The notes: generated by a model from the sequence alone, not told the origin. Positions 1 to 7,739 are shown, numbered from the stretch's first letter. The stretch is DNA of 22,025 bases from Ruminococcoides intestinihominis (GCF_040096285.1 NZ_JBBMEY010000033.1:1-22025), one strand, 5' to 3'. Made by a program: numbers and translations.

Positions 1-21
1 TGCACTTGTTATTATAATCTG

Positions 22-100
22 CCCTCCCTCAGACGAGGGAGCTGTCGATTGTAAATTGACGGTACGGCAATTTACCTTTTATAAATCGACTGAAGGAGGG
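22..100. repeat. Compound palindromic intergenic repeat
   Basis: Three nested pairings are visible: ccctcc (22-27) with ggaggg (95-100), gtcgatt (44-50) with aatcgac (84-90), and gtaaattg (51-58) with caatttac (68-75). A separate small hairpin pairs ctccctc (24-30) with gagggag (35-41). The two folds compete for part of the left arm. The motif of ctccctc, short loop, gagggag, ending in actgaaggaggg, is typical of dispersed palindromic repeats between genes in Oscillospiraceae. That family assignment is from memory and not from a search. Confidence 0.65.
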
Positions 101-107
101 AAAAACT

Positions 108-145
108 ATAAATTAGATGAATAAATCGGTTACTATCTAATTTAT
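108..145. repeat. Inverted repeat, 11-bp arms
   Basis: ataaattagat (108-118) pairs perfectly with atctaatttat (135-145) across a 16-nt loop. It lies directly beside the compound palindrome at 22-100 and may be part of the same element. There is no T-run on either side, so it is not an obvious terminator. Confidence 0.5.
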
Positions 146-232
146 CTACATTACATAAACAACTCTACAAACCCTAATTTGTTGAACCGATTTAACTTAA
201 CTCTTAAAGTAAATTTATACAATCAAAAACAT

Positions 233-263
233 AAAAAAGGCAAGGTTAGACCTTGCCTTTTTT
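233..263 (-). terminator. Intrinsic terminator (bidirectional)
   Basis: A perfect 14-bp stem, aaaaaaggcaaggt (233-246) with accttgcctttttt (250-263), closes a 3-nt loop. The A-tract and T-tract make it work on either strand. On the minus strand it ends the small ORF at 298-441. Confidence 0.85.
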
Positions 264-297
264 AATTCTTAATAAATAATAATAACTATTTTCTTCA

Positions 298-441
298 TTA
301 ATTTTTGAAATGAGATTTTGACTGTTTTCTACTATCAATTTCTTCTTGAACTTTTTTAAATTCTTCATCTAATGCATCGTATTCTTTCTTTACTTCTTCA
401 TCTTTCAACTGTTCATTTAAAAAATCATCGAAATTTGTCAT
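298..441 (-). CDS. 47-aa protein resembling the N-terminus of HigA-type antitoxin
   Basis: This short ORF begins with ATG at 441, six bases after a good AAGGAG ribosome binding site, and is followed by a strong terminator, so it looks expressed. The product starts MTNFDDFLNEQLKDEE and continues with KKEYDALDEEF. That pattern resembles the first ~35 residues of XRE/HigA-family antitoxins, which continue into a helix-turn-helix. Here the ORF stops after a charged tail (SRKQSKSHFKN), and no HTH follows in any frame before the terminator. It may be a degraded antitoxin remnant or a stand-alone small helical protein. The reading frame itself is well supported; the family link is from memory. Confidence 0.6.
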   Translation of the reverse strand: MTNFDDFLNEQLKDEEVKKEYDALDEEFKKVQEEIDSRKQSKSHFKN

Positions 442-474
442 AGCAATCTCCTTTATAAATGTTATATATAAACT

Positions 475-500
475 GCAACCACCTGAAAATAGGTGGTTGC
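475..500 (-). terminator. Hairpin downstream of the LRR gene
   Basis: gcaaccacct (475-484) pairs perfectly with aggtggttgc (491-500) over a 6-nt loop. It sits 50 bp past the stop of the minus-strand LRR gene. The T-run on the minus side is short (agttt), so it may be a weak terminator or a 3'-end-stabilising hairpin. Confidence 0.6.
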
Positions 501-549
501 CTCTCTTCTATTTAATTATAAAATAAATAGTTTTAATTTACAAGTGGAT

Positions 550-1839
550 TTATTTTACTACAACTTTACACTTTGTATAGACCTTGCTATTGCTCTTTGC
601 ACTAACTGTAACATAGCAGGTGCTTTTTTTCTTTCCGGTTACTTTGCCCTTACTATTAATAGTAGCAACCTTTGAATTAGAAGTTTTGTACTTTACATTC
701 TTACTAACTTTGCCATTTCTATAGTAAACATAACCCTTAAGCTGAGCAGTTTTGCCTTTCTTAACTGTAAGTGACTTAGGATTTAATCCTACTGCTGATT
801 TAGCACCGTTATAAGCCACTGTAGCCTTTAATAAGTTAGTTTCAGTAGATTTATCTACCTTAGCCCATTGCTTCTTAGAACCATCATAAAAGACAACTCT
901 CAGCTTGTTACACTTATAGAAAGACTCAGATGAAACAACAGTAACACTCTTTGGAATTACAATAGTTTCAAGGTTAGTACAATAAGCAAAATTATTTTGT
1001 TCAATCCATTTTATTGACTTAGGTAATGTAACTGACTTTAGATTTTTGCAATACATAAATGATGCAACACCCATCCTATTTACAGTAGATGGAATTGTAA
1101 ATCTTGTATCCTTTTTACCGGGAGCGTATTGAATAAGGTACTTCTTACCTGCCTTATATAGCACATTATTAACAGAAACAAAGTACTTGTTATTCTTGTC
1201 GACAGTAATCTTAGTTAAGTTAGGGCAACTAAAAGCACCATCACCGATTCTATAAACTTGCTTAGGAATATTAAAACTCTTTAAACTTGTACAACCAAAG
1301 AATACATCACTGTCAATATTCATTTTTACATTGCTATTAGGAATTGTAACTTTAGAAAGTTTTTTACAATTCATAAAAGCAAAACTTTGAATAGATATTA
1401 AATTTTTTGGTAATGAAATATTAGTTAGCTTTCTGCAATTTGCAAATGAAAGAAAACCTACTGATGATACACTACCGGCTATTTTCACAGTAGCTAAGTT
1501 TGTACAGTTCATAAAAGCAAGGTTGCCTATATTCTTCACACCATTTTCTACAACAACAGTCTTGATTTTAGTTGCATAATTCTTCCATGGTGTATTAGGT
1601 GTAACCTTAAAAACATCATCATAATCATCATAACCGTCAGGGTCATCAACATCATAACTGTAATCGGACATTTTGCCATTGCCGGACATTGTAAGTGTAC
1701 CACTTTTTTCGTTAAATGACCACTTACAATTTAGTGAATTACCTGATTTTTCACTTGTTGTACTTGCTGATACAGTAACAACACCAAATACACTAACCAT
1801 CATCAATACTGATAAAATAATACTTATCATTTTTTTCAT
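550..1839 (-). CDS. Secreted BspA-like leucine-rich-repeat protein with C-terminal Ig-like domain
   Basis: This is a 429-residue exported protein. Residues 1-25 form a signal peptide (MKKMISIILSVLMM, ending VSAS). Residues 38-60 carry the CKWSFNEKSGTLTMSG type of motif often found at the start of BspA-like proteins. An Asp/Tyr-rich patch follows (DDPDGYDDYDD, about 65-75). Residues 95-320 hold tandem LRR_5 repeats with recurring F-x-x-C-x-x-L and I-P-x-S/x-V patterns. Residues 350-429 look like a bacterial Ig-like (Big_2) domain, with SLTVKKGKTAQLKG and ATINSKGKVTG. There is no dockerin, LPXTG or C-terminal helix, so its attachment is unclear. Such proteins often bind surfaces or host factors; the ligand here is unknown. 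The start is supported by GGAAGATG before ATG 1839. Confidence 0.85.
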   Translation of the reverse strand: MKKMISIILSVLMMVSVFGVVTVSASTTSEKSGNSLNCKWSFNEKSGTLTMSGNGKMSDYSYDVDDPDGYDDYDDVFKVTPNTPWKNYATKIKTVVVENGVKNIGNLAFMNCTNLATVKIAGSVSSVGFLSFANCRKLTNISLPKNLISIQSFAFMNCKKLSKVTIPNSNVKMNIDSDVFFGCTSLKSFNIPKQVYRIGDGAFSCPNLTKITVDKNNKYFVSVNNVLYKAGKKYLIQYAPGKKDTRFTIPSTVNRMGVASFMYCKNLKSVTLPKSIKWIEQNNFAYCTNLETIVIPKSVTVVSSESFYKCNKLRVVFYDGSKKQWAKVDKSTETNLLKATVAYNGAKSAVGLNPKSLTVKKGKTAQLKGYVYYRNGKVSKNVKYKTSNSKVATINSKGKVTGKKKSTCYVTVSAKSNSKVYTKCKVVVK

Positions 1840-1843
1840 AAGT

Positions 1844-1971
1844 CATCTTCCTTTCTTATTTATATTTTTAGGGTATTCTATATACAACACTACTAAACGG
1901 TGGTAGCATTTCCTTTCCATCATCCTTTCTTTTTTATTAAACCCCCTTTATGCTCTTCTATATATAACACT
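1844..1971 (-). repeat. Partly duplicated leader upstream of the LRR gene
   Basis: Two blocks each occur twice between the LRR gene and the terminator at 2031. A ribosome-binding block on the minus strand, AAGAAAGGA(A/T)GATG, lies at 1844-1857 and 1918-1931 (13 of 14 matching). A -10-like block, AGTGTT(G/A)TATATAGAA, lies at 1876-1891 and 1956-1971 (15 of 16 matching). The order is the same, with offsets of 74 and 80 bp, as expected from an old tandem duplication of a promoter-leader segment. No good -35 box is visible for either -10-like copy. Short ORFs can start at the distal copy, for example the 13-codon ORF at 1909-1868 on the minus strand. Confidence 0.5.
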
Positions 1972-2030
1972 TTTCAAGTATTAAAAAGGTTACACAATTT
2001 CCAAAAATTATTAAAATTATTTAGAACAAA

Positions 2031-2057
2031 GGAAAAAGCCTTCCAAAAGGAAGGCTT
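2031..2057 (-). terminator. Terminator of the aspS-gat-lipoprotein unit
   Basis: aagccttcc (2036-2044) pairs with ggaaggctt (2049-2057) over an aaaa loop. Read on the minus strand, the stem is followed by a T-run (cttttt). It lies 10 bp after the lipoprotein stop codon. Confidence 0.85.
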
Positions 2058-2067
2058 AAACTTAAAA

Positions 2068-2580
2068 TCAATATTTAGTTGCATTGATAATTTGGCTAGT
2101 AACATTTTGGTCAGTATCTGCAATTGTAAGTAAAGTGTTATCCACTTGTTCTACAACTGCTGAATTCTGCCACAATTTATCGTAGTTACTGCCTTTTTCT
2201 TCATCAAACTTAGAGTAGTTCATTGAACGAGCATCTTCAATAACTTTTTTGGCATTTTTATCAGTATCAAAAACATAATATATAGCAACATCACTATTGT
2301 TTACATTTACCTTTACTGCTGACTTTAAGCCATCATAAGGGAAGATTTTCAGTTTATTCTCATCAGTCACAATTTCCATCTTAAAATTAAGGGAAGAAAC
2401 ATTTTCAAGTGCTGACTTAAACTCATCAGCTGACAAAGATTTTTTGCTAGGCAATGTTGTTGTAGTTACAATTTTACTACTGTTGTTACTGTCGGAACTT
2501 TTATTGTCCTTGCTATCACAACCACAAAATACAACTGCTACACACAATGCCAATGCAAAAAGTGACAATATTTTTTTCAT
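2068..2580 (-). CDS. Putative lipoprotein of unknown function, last gene of the gat unit
   Basis: The product is about 170 residues. A basic start and hydrophobic segment (MKKILSLFALALCVAVVF) lead into CGCD, a plausible lipobox cysteine. A Ser/Asn/Asp-rich and then Thr-rich linker (residues ~22-45) follows, then a ~125-residue globular part that I do not recognise. The ATG at 2580 is preferred over an in-frame GTG at 2589, because the AGGTGAT ribosome binding site overlaps that GTG. Only 15 bp separate it from gatB and there is no terminator between, so it is probably co-transcribed with the tRNA amidotransferase. Nothing in the sequence suggests a role in translation; it more likely sits on the outer face of the membrane. 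Confidence 0.75.
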   Translation of the reverse strand: MKKILSLFALALCVAVVFCGCDSKDNKSSDSNNSSKIVTTTTLPSKKSLSADEFKSALENVSSLNFKMEIVTDENKLKIFPYDGLKSAVKVNVNNSDVAIYYVFDTDKNAKKVIEDARSMNYSKFDEEKGSNYDKLWQNSAVVEQVDNTLLTIADTDQNVTSQIINATKY

Positions 2581-2595
2581 TAATATCACCTAGAA

Positions 2596-4008
2596 TTAGC
2601 TAATCATTGACTTGATTTTTTCCAGAACATCCTGAGCATTCGCTTTGCCCTTACTGTTCTTCATTACATAACCCATACAAGCCATAATTGCCTTTTCTTT
2701 ACCCTGCTTATACTGTTCAACAGCCTTAGGGTTTGCCTCAATAGCCTGACGGCAAAGGTCATCAACAAAACTATCGTCAAGACCTGCCATATCTTCTTCA
2801 CTGATATATTCTGTACAAGGCTCACCACTTTCAAGCATCTTGTCAAGTGTTGACTTAGCAAGGTTGTTCTGAACCTTACCACCCTCAATTAACTTACATA
2901 GTTCGTTAAGTTGTTCAGGTGTAGTCTTAACATCAAATGCTTCTTTGTCCTCTTCTGTCTGTAGAATACGGAACATCTGACCAATAATAAAGTTACTTGC
3001 AGTCTTTGGCTTTTTAAGGTCAGTAATAGCTTTGTCAAAATATTCAGAAATATTTCTATATTTAGTTAGAAGTTGAGCATCCTTTTCAGGAACTCCATAT
3101 TCACTGACATATCTCTTGTACTTTTCTGTTGGTAGTTCAGGAAGTGTACTCTTGATTTCTTCTACTTCTTCATCAGAAACACAGATTGTAACAAGGTCAG
3201 GATCTCTAAAGTAACGGTAGTCATGAGCATCTTCTTTACTTCTCATAGAAGATGTTGTGTTAGTAGCATCATCATATCTTAATGTTTCCTGCACTACCTT
3301 ACCACCATTTTCAATTAGGTCAACTTGTCTTTCATATTCATACTCCATCGCTTTCATAATGTTGCTGATAGAGTTCATATTCTTAATTTCTGTACGAGTA
3401 CCTAGCTTTTCGCTACCCTCAGGTCTAACAGAAATATTAACGTCACAACGCATTGAACCTTCCTGCATACGACAGTCAGAGATACCAATGTAACGCATAA
3501 CCTGTTGTAGCTTTTCTACATATTCTCTTGCTTCATCAATAGAACGAATGTCCGGTTCAGAAACAATTTCAATAAGTGGAACTCCACCTCTGTTATAGTC
3601 AACATATGTGTCACCATGGCTATGGATAAGTTTACCTGCATCTTCTTCAATATGAATATGATGAAGTCTGATTTTCTTACCACTTGAAAGTTCAACATAA
3701 CCACCAATAGTTAGTGGAGCATATAGCTGACTAATCTGATATGCTTTTGAAAGGTCAGGATAGCAGTAGTTCTTTCTATCCATTTTTGAAATGTTGGCAA
3801 TCTTACCATGTGTAGCAAGACCAGCCTTGATACCATATTCAACAACCTTTTTGTTTAGCTTAGGAAGTGTACCGGGAAGTCCAATACAAACAGGACAACA
3901 ATGGCTATTAGGAGCACCACCAAAAGCAGTTGAACAAGAACAGAAAATCTTAGTATCTGTTGCAAGTTCAATGTGGGTTTCAAAACCTGCTACTAATTCA
4001 TATTTCAT
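2596..4008 (-). CDS. gatB: Asp/Glu-tRNA amidotransferase subunit B
   Basis: GatB activates the carboxyl group of Glu-tRNA(Gln) or Asp-tRNA(Asn) with ATP and passes it to ammonia delivered by GatA. The N-terminus matches the family (ELVAGFETHIEL). It has a cysteine pattern suited to the GatB zinc site, CSC at 23-25 and CCPVC at 37-41. MDRKNYCYPDLSKAYQISQ and IEEDAGKL are further signature stretches of the cradle domain. The C-terminal ~150 residues form the helical and YqeY-like tRNA-binding tail. The length, 470 aa, is normal. Its start overlaps the gatA stop by 4 bp (ATGA), consistent with translational coupling. Confidence 0.97.
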   Translation of the reverse strand: MKYELVAGFETHIELATDTKIFCSCSTAFGGAPNSHCCPVCIGLPGTLPKLNKKVVEYGIKAGLATHGKIANISKMDRKNYCYPDLSKAYQISQLYAPLTIGGYVELSSGKKIRLHHIHIEEDAGKLIHSHGDTYVDYNRGGVPLIEIVSEPDIRSIDEAREYVEKLQQVMRYIGISDCRMQEGSMRCDVNISVRPEGSEKLGTRTEIKNMNSISNIMKAMEYEYERQVDLIENGGKVVQETLRYDDATNTTSSMRSKEDAHDYRYFRDPDLVTICVSDEEVEEIKSTLPELPTEKYKRYVSEYGVPEKDAQLLTKYRNISEYFDKAITDLKKPKTASNFIIGQMFRILQTEEDKEAFDVKTTPEQLNELCKLIEGGKVQNNLAKSTLDKMLESGEPCTEYISEEDMAGLDDSFVDDLCRQAIEANPKAVEQYKQGKEKAIMACMGYVMKNSKGKANAQDVLEKIKSMIS

Positions 4009-5462
4009 AGCTTAACACCCCACTTTGTATCTTTAAAGTTTTCAGGACAAGCCTGTTCATATTTATATGCAACATTAAGGATTTTGCCTTCCTTAAATTT
4101 GTCACCGATAATCTGCATACCGATTGGCATACCCTTTTTGTTGAAACCACAAGGAACAGAAACTGATGGAAGTCCTGCAATATTGATAGGTACTGTACAA
4201 ATATCTGTTAAATATGTTTCAACAGGATCAGAAGTAGCTTCACCTGACTTAAATGCAGTCATAGGAACTGTTGGTGCAAGAATAACATCAACATTCTTAA
4301 ATGCATCATCAAAAGCCTTAATGATAGTACCTCTTAGGTTCTGAGCTTTCTTATAATAAGCATCATAATAACCGGCAGAAAGTACATAAGTACCAAGAAG
4401 AATTCTTCTCTTAACTTCTTCACCAAAGCCTTCACTTCTGGTTTTGCAAATCATATCATGGATACCTTCATAATGTTCTGTCTTGTAACCATAACGGATA
4501 CCGTCATATCTGCCTAAGTTTGAAGATGCTTCAGCACAAGCTAGAATATAATAAACAGGAAGTGCAAACTTTAGTGCAGGTAAATCGAAGTAAACAATTT
4601 CAGCACCCATTTCTTCATACTTCTTAGCAGCCTCTAGCACAGCTTCTTTAACATCTTCACGAACACCCTCTAGGTATTCTCTGGCAATACCAATCTTCAT
4701 ACCCTTAATATCATTGTTAAGAGTATCATAAGTTGGTTTCCCTTGTCTGCCTTCACAAGTAGAGTCGTTCTCATCATATTCAGAAATAACATCATAAACA
4801 AGTGATGCATCCTCTACTGTTTTTGTGATAGGTCCGATTTGGTCAAGGCTACTTGCATAAGCAACAAGACCATATCTTGAAACTGCACCATATGTTGGCT
4901 TTAGACCAACAATACCACAGAATGATGCAGGCTGACGAATACTACCACCTGTATCTGAACCTAAACCAAAGGCAGCAATATCACCACCAACTGCTGATGC
5001 AACACCACCTGATGAACCACCGGCTACATGGTCGGTATTAAATGGGTTTGTTGCACCACCAAAGCAAGAAGTTTCGCAAGAAGAACCCATAGCGAATTCA
5101 TCCATATTTGTTTTACCAAGTAGGATTGCATTGTTCTTTTTTAGGACTTCCCAAACTTTTGCATCATAAATTGGCTTATAGCCTTTTAAAATTTTACTGC
5201 AACAAGTTGTTTCGATACCATTTGTAGAAATGTTATCCTTTAGTGTCATTGGAACGCCCTCAAGAGGAAGTAGCTTTTCACCTCTCTTGATTTTTTCATC
5301 AACTTGTTTTGCTTGTTCAAGGGCAACTTCCGGTGTAACTGTAACATAAGCGTTAAGTTCACCGTTAGCCTCCTCAATAGCTTTTAAATACTTTTCTGTA
5401 AGTTCAACACAGCTAATCTCTCCGTTTTGGAGCATAGACTGTATCTTTTCAATATATCCCAT
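4005..5462 (-). CDS. gatA: Asp/Glu-tRNA amidotransferase subunit A (amidase)
   Basis: GatA hydrolyses glutamine and channels the ammonia to GatB. It is an amidase-signature enzyme with a Ser-cisSer-Lys triad. The residues are visible as K75 (TLKDNI), S150 (GGSSGG) and S174 (SDTGGSIR). Their spacing of 75 and 24 equals that of the Staphylococcus aureus triad K79-S154-S178. I chose ATG 5462 (MGYIEKIQ), because the upstream in-frame TTG at 5474 overlaps the GGAGGAAAAT ribosome binding site. The product is 485 aa, a normal length. It lies 15 bp after gatC and overlaps gatB. Confidence 0.97.
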   Translation of the reverse strand: MGYIEKIQSMLQNGEISCVELTEKYLKAIEEANGELNAYVTVTPEVALEQAKQVDEKIKRGEKLLPLEGVPMTLKDNISTNGIETTCCSKILKGYKPIYDAKVWEVLKKNNAILLGKTNMDEFAMGSSCETSCFGGATNPFNTDHVAGGSSGGVASAVGGDIAAFGLGSDTGGSIRQPASFCGIVGLKPTYGAVSRYGLVAYASSLDQIGPITKTVEDASLVYDVISEYDENDSTCEGRQGKPTYDTLNNDIKGMKIGIAREYLEGVREDVKEAVLEAAKKYEEMGAEIVYFDLPALKFALPVYYILACAEASSNLGRYDGIRYGYKTEHYEGIHDMICKTRSEGFGEEVKRRILLGTYVLSAGYYDAYYKKAQNLRGTIIKAFDDAFKNVDVILAPTVPMTAFKSGEATSDPVETYLTDICTVPINIAGLPSVSVPCGFNKKGMPIGMQIIGDKFKEGKILNVAYKYEQACPENFKDTKWGVKL

Positions 5463-5477
5463 ATTTTCCTCCAAAAC

Positions 5478-5756
5478 TTAAGCGTGATTTCTTACAAGGA
5501 AGTGGTCTTCCCCTTGTTCAGGAGCATTCTTTAGAATTTCCTCTGTTGGCAAAGATGGCTTTACCACATCTTCACGAAAAACATTGGAAAGGTTATTAAT
5601 ATTGTCAAACTCTACACCCTCAGTGTCGGCATTGTTGATTGTATCAGCAAAAGAAACAATCTCTTGCATTGACTCTGTAAGGCTGTCCATTTCTTCCTCA
5701 GGAACAAATAGCTTTGAAAGTAGAGCAATGTTTTCTACATCTTCTCTGGTAATCAT
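5478..5756 (-). CDS. gatC: Asp/Glu-tRNA amidotransferase subunit C
   Basis: This is the 92-residue stabilising subunit that wraps around the GatA-GatB interface. It shows the usual pattern: an N-terminal helix (ITREDVENIALLSKL) with E-x-x-x-L spacing, a second helix (MQEIVSFADTINNADTE), and a C-terminal tail with REDVVKPSL and AP-EQGEDHFLVRN. The tail is close to the family's R-x-D and P-x-x-x-x-x-x-F-x-V-P region. The start has GAGGGTGAC before ATG 5756. It lies 16 bp downstream of aspS, so the synthetase and the amidotransferase are co-expressed. Confidence 0.95.
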   Translation of the reverse strand: MITREDVENIALLSKLFVPEEEMDSLTESMQEIVSFADTINNADTEGVEFDNINNLSNVFREDVVKPSLPTEEILKNAPEQGEDHFLVRNHA

Positions 5757-5772
5757 CTTGTCACCCTCTAAT

Positions 5773-7518
5773 TTATCTTAACTTAATATGAACTTCTCTT
5801 AACTGTTGTTCAGTAACTTCACCCGGGCTACCAAGTAGTAAATCCTGAGCATTGCTATTCATAGGGAATGCAATAACTTCACGAATATTTTCTTCTTCTG
5901 TTAGTAGCATAATCATTCTGTCAACACCCGGAGCCATACCTGCATGTGGTGGAGCACCGTACTGGAATGCATTGTATAGTGAGCTGAACTTTGACTTTAG
6001 GTCATCTTCGCTATAACCTGCCATATCAAATGCCTTAACCATAATATCTAGGTCATGGTTACGAACTGCACCGGAAGAAAGTTCAACACCGTTACAAACA
6101 ATATCATACTGATAAGCAAGAATTTCTGTTGGGTCTTGATTCTGTAGTGCATCCATACCACCCTGTGGCATTGAGAATGGGTTATGAGTAAATGCTAGGT
6201 GACCGTTTTCATCATATTCAAACATTGGAAAGTCAACAATAAAGCACATTTCAAACTTACTCTTGTCGATTAAGTCCAGTCTGTTTGCAACTTCTGTACG
6301 AATTTGACCTGCAAGAACAGGAGCTTGATCAGGAGTATCGGCAATAAAGTAAATAACATCTCCGGCTTTACTACCGTTTCTCTTAATTAGTTCTTCTCTG
6401 TCACCAGGCTTTAGGAACTTATCAATAGGACCGTCAAATGTTAAATCATCATTAACCTTAACATAGCCTAAGCCCTTCATACCGATTGAAAGAGCAAATT
6501 CTTCCATTCTCTTGAACCACTTTTTGCTCTGCTTTGCACAGTCAGGAACATTGATAGAACGAACTGTCTTTTTACGGAATGGAGCAAAATCAGTTTCTTC
6601 AAACATATCAGAAATTTCTACAATAAGTAGTGGATTTCTTAGGTCAGGCTTATCTGAACCATACTTTAGCATTGATTCCTTATAAGGGATTCTCTTAAAT
6701 GGTGGTTTGCTAACTTCCTTATCGCTGAACTTCTTAAATGTATCATAAAGAACTTCTTCAGCAACTGCAAATACATCTTCCTGAGTAGCAAAAGCCATTT
6801 CAAAGTCCAGTTGATAGAATTCACCCGGAGAACGGTCTGCTCTTGCATCTTCATCTCTAAAGCAAGGTGCAATCTGGAAGTATTTATCAAAACCTGAAAC
6901 CATTAATAACTGCTTAAAAATCTGTGGAGCTTGAGGTAGAGCATAGAACTTACCCTTGTGCTTTCTTGATGGGATTAGATAGTCTCTTGCACCTTCAGGT
7001 GAAGATGTTGAAAGGATTGGAGTTTGCATTTCCAAAAATCCCATGTCATTCATTTTACTTCTTAGGTAGCTGATAATCTGACTTCTTAGTACAATGTTGT
7101 TATGAACCTTAGGGTTTCTAAGGTCTAGGAATCTGTACTTTAGTCTTACATCTTCAGAAGTATTTGTTGAAGTCATAACTTCAAAAGGTAGGTTATTCTT
7201 ACACTTACCAAGAACCTTAATGTCCTCTGTGTGTACTTCAACATAACCTGTTGCAATCTTCTTATTGATTGTATCTTCATCTCTCTTAACAACTTTACCT
7301 GAAAGAGTAACAGTACATTCTCTGTTAATATCTTTTAGGATTTCGTCATTATGAACAACAACCTGAAGAACACCGTAGTGATCACGAATATCAAGGAACA
7401 TAACACCACCGTGGTCACGGATATTTTCTACCCAACCTGCTACACGGACAGTATCTCCTATATTACTTTCTCTTAATTCGCCACAAGTAACTGTGCGATA
7501 AATATTTTCTCTAACCAT
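5773..7518 (-). CDS. aspS: Aspartyl-tRNA synthetase, bacterial type, probably non-discriminating
   Basis: The enzyme charges tRNA(Asp), and probably tRNA(Asn), with aspartate. An N-terminal OB-fold anticodon domain (residues ~15-105) is followed by the class II core. Motif 2 is FRDEDARADRSPGEFYQLDF (about 220-239), and the bacterial GAD insertion spans roughly 285-400. The motif 3 stretch GAPPHAGMAPGVDRM is near the end. I start it at ATG 7518 (MVRENIYRT), which follows AAGGAAAG; the upstream extension would run into the promoter. The product is 581 aa. His36 in IRDHGGVMF occupies the position where discriminating E. coli AspRS has Leu30 (RRDLGSLIF). A histidine there is associated with non-discriminating AspRS. 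The company of gatCAB agrees with this. Confidence 0.95.
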   Translation of the reverse strand: MVRENIYRTVTCGELRESNIGDTVRVAGWVENIRDHGGVMFLDIRDHYGVLQVVVHNDEILKDINRECTVTLSGKVVKRDEDTINKKIATGYVEVHTEDIKVLGKCKNNLPFEVMTSTNTSEDVRLKYRFLDLRNPKVHNNIVLRSQIISYLRSKMNDMGFLEMQTPILSTSSPEGARDYLIPSRKHKGKFYALPQAPQIFKQLLMVSGFDKYFQIAPCFRDEDARADRSPGEFYQLDFEMAFATQEDVFAVAEEVLYDTFKKFSDKEVSKPPFKRIPYKESMLKYGSDKPDLRNPLLIVEISDMFEETDFAPFRKKTVRSINVPDCAKQSKKWFKRMEEFALSIGMKGLGYVKVNDDLTFDGPIDKFLKPGDREELIKRNGSKAGDVIYFIADTPDQAPVLAGQIRTEVANRLDLIDKSKFEMCFIVDFPMFEYDENGHLAFTHNPFSMPQGGMDALQNQDPTEILAYQYDIVCNGVELSSGAVRNHDLDIMVKAFDMAGYSEDDLKSKFSSLYNAFQYGAPPHAGMAPGVDRMIMLLTEEENIREVIAFPMNSNAQDLLLGSPGEVTEQQLREVHIKLR

Positions 7519-7571
7519 TTCTACTTTCCTTTCCAGAAATGTTTTGGGCATACTATGACCCATAATGAAAT

Positions 7572-7600
7572 ATTATAACATATACAACAGTATCTTTCAA
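7572..7600 (-). promoter_or_regulatory. Sigma-A-type promoter of aspS-gatCAB-lipoprotein
   Basis: On the minus strand TTGAAA (7600-7595) and TATAAT (7577-7572) are separated by exactly 17 bp. It lies about 55 bp upstream of the aspS start. No other strong promoter was seen in the unit before the terminator at 2031. Confidence 0.8.
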
Positions 7601-7713
7601 TATTTTATAGAAAGAATTTCCCTAGTTTTTCATATAATTTCTATTTACGTAACTACTAAATCAATAATATTACTATTTCACCTACGCAACATTACAAAAT
7701 CATTATAACATAT

Positions 7714-7739
7714 AAAAAGCCTCATATACAGAGGTTTTT
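7714..7739. terminator. Hairpin with T-tract
   Basis: aaaaagcctc (7714-7723) pairs with gaggttttt (7731-7739), with one G-T position, around atataca. Both flanks are A/T tracts. It is the distal of two hairpins downstream of the minus-strand gene at 7827 and probably backs up the one at 7766. Confidence 0.55.

Larger units (their letters stand above)
1..297. other. Intergenic region with palindromic repeats
   Basis: I see no convincing coding region here. The stretch holds a compound palindrome (22-100), a second inverted repeat (108-145), an AT-rich spacer (146-232) and a hairpin terminator (233-263). The gene to the left, if any, lies outside the window. Confidence 0.6.

Noticed and set aside
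550..1839. LRR protein as an amylosome component
   Set aside because: It has no dockerin, cohesin or starch-binding module; the C-terminal domain is an Ig-like fold only.
4853..5041. His/Gln-rich plus-strand ORF opposite gatA
   Set aside because: It is an antisense shadow of the conserved glycine/serine-rich amidase signature region, with no ribosome binding site or independent evidence.
7519..7571. T-box riboswitch upstream of aspS
   Set aside because: Only about 50 nt lie between the promoter -10 and the start codon, too short for a T-box, and no terminator/antiterminator pair is present.
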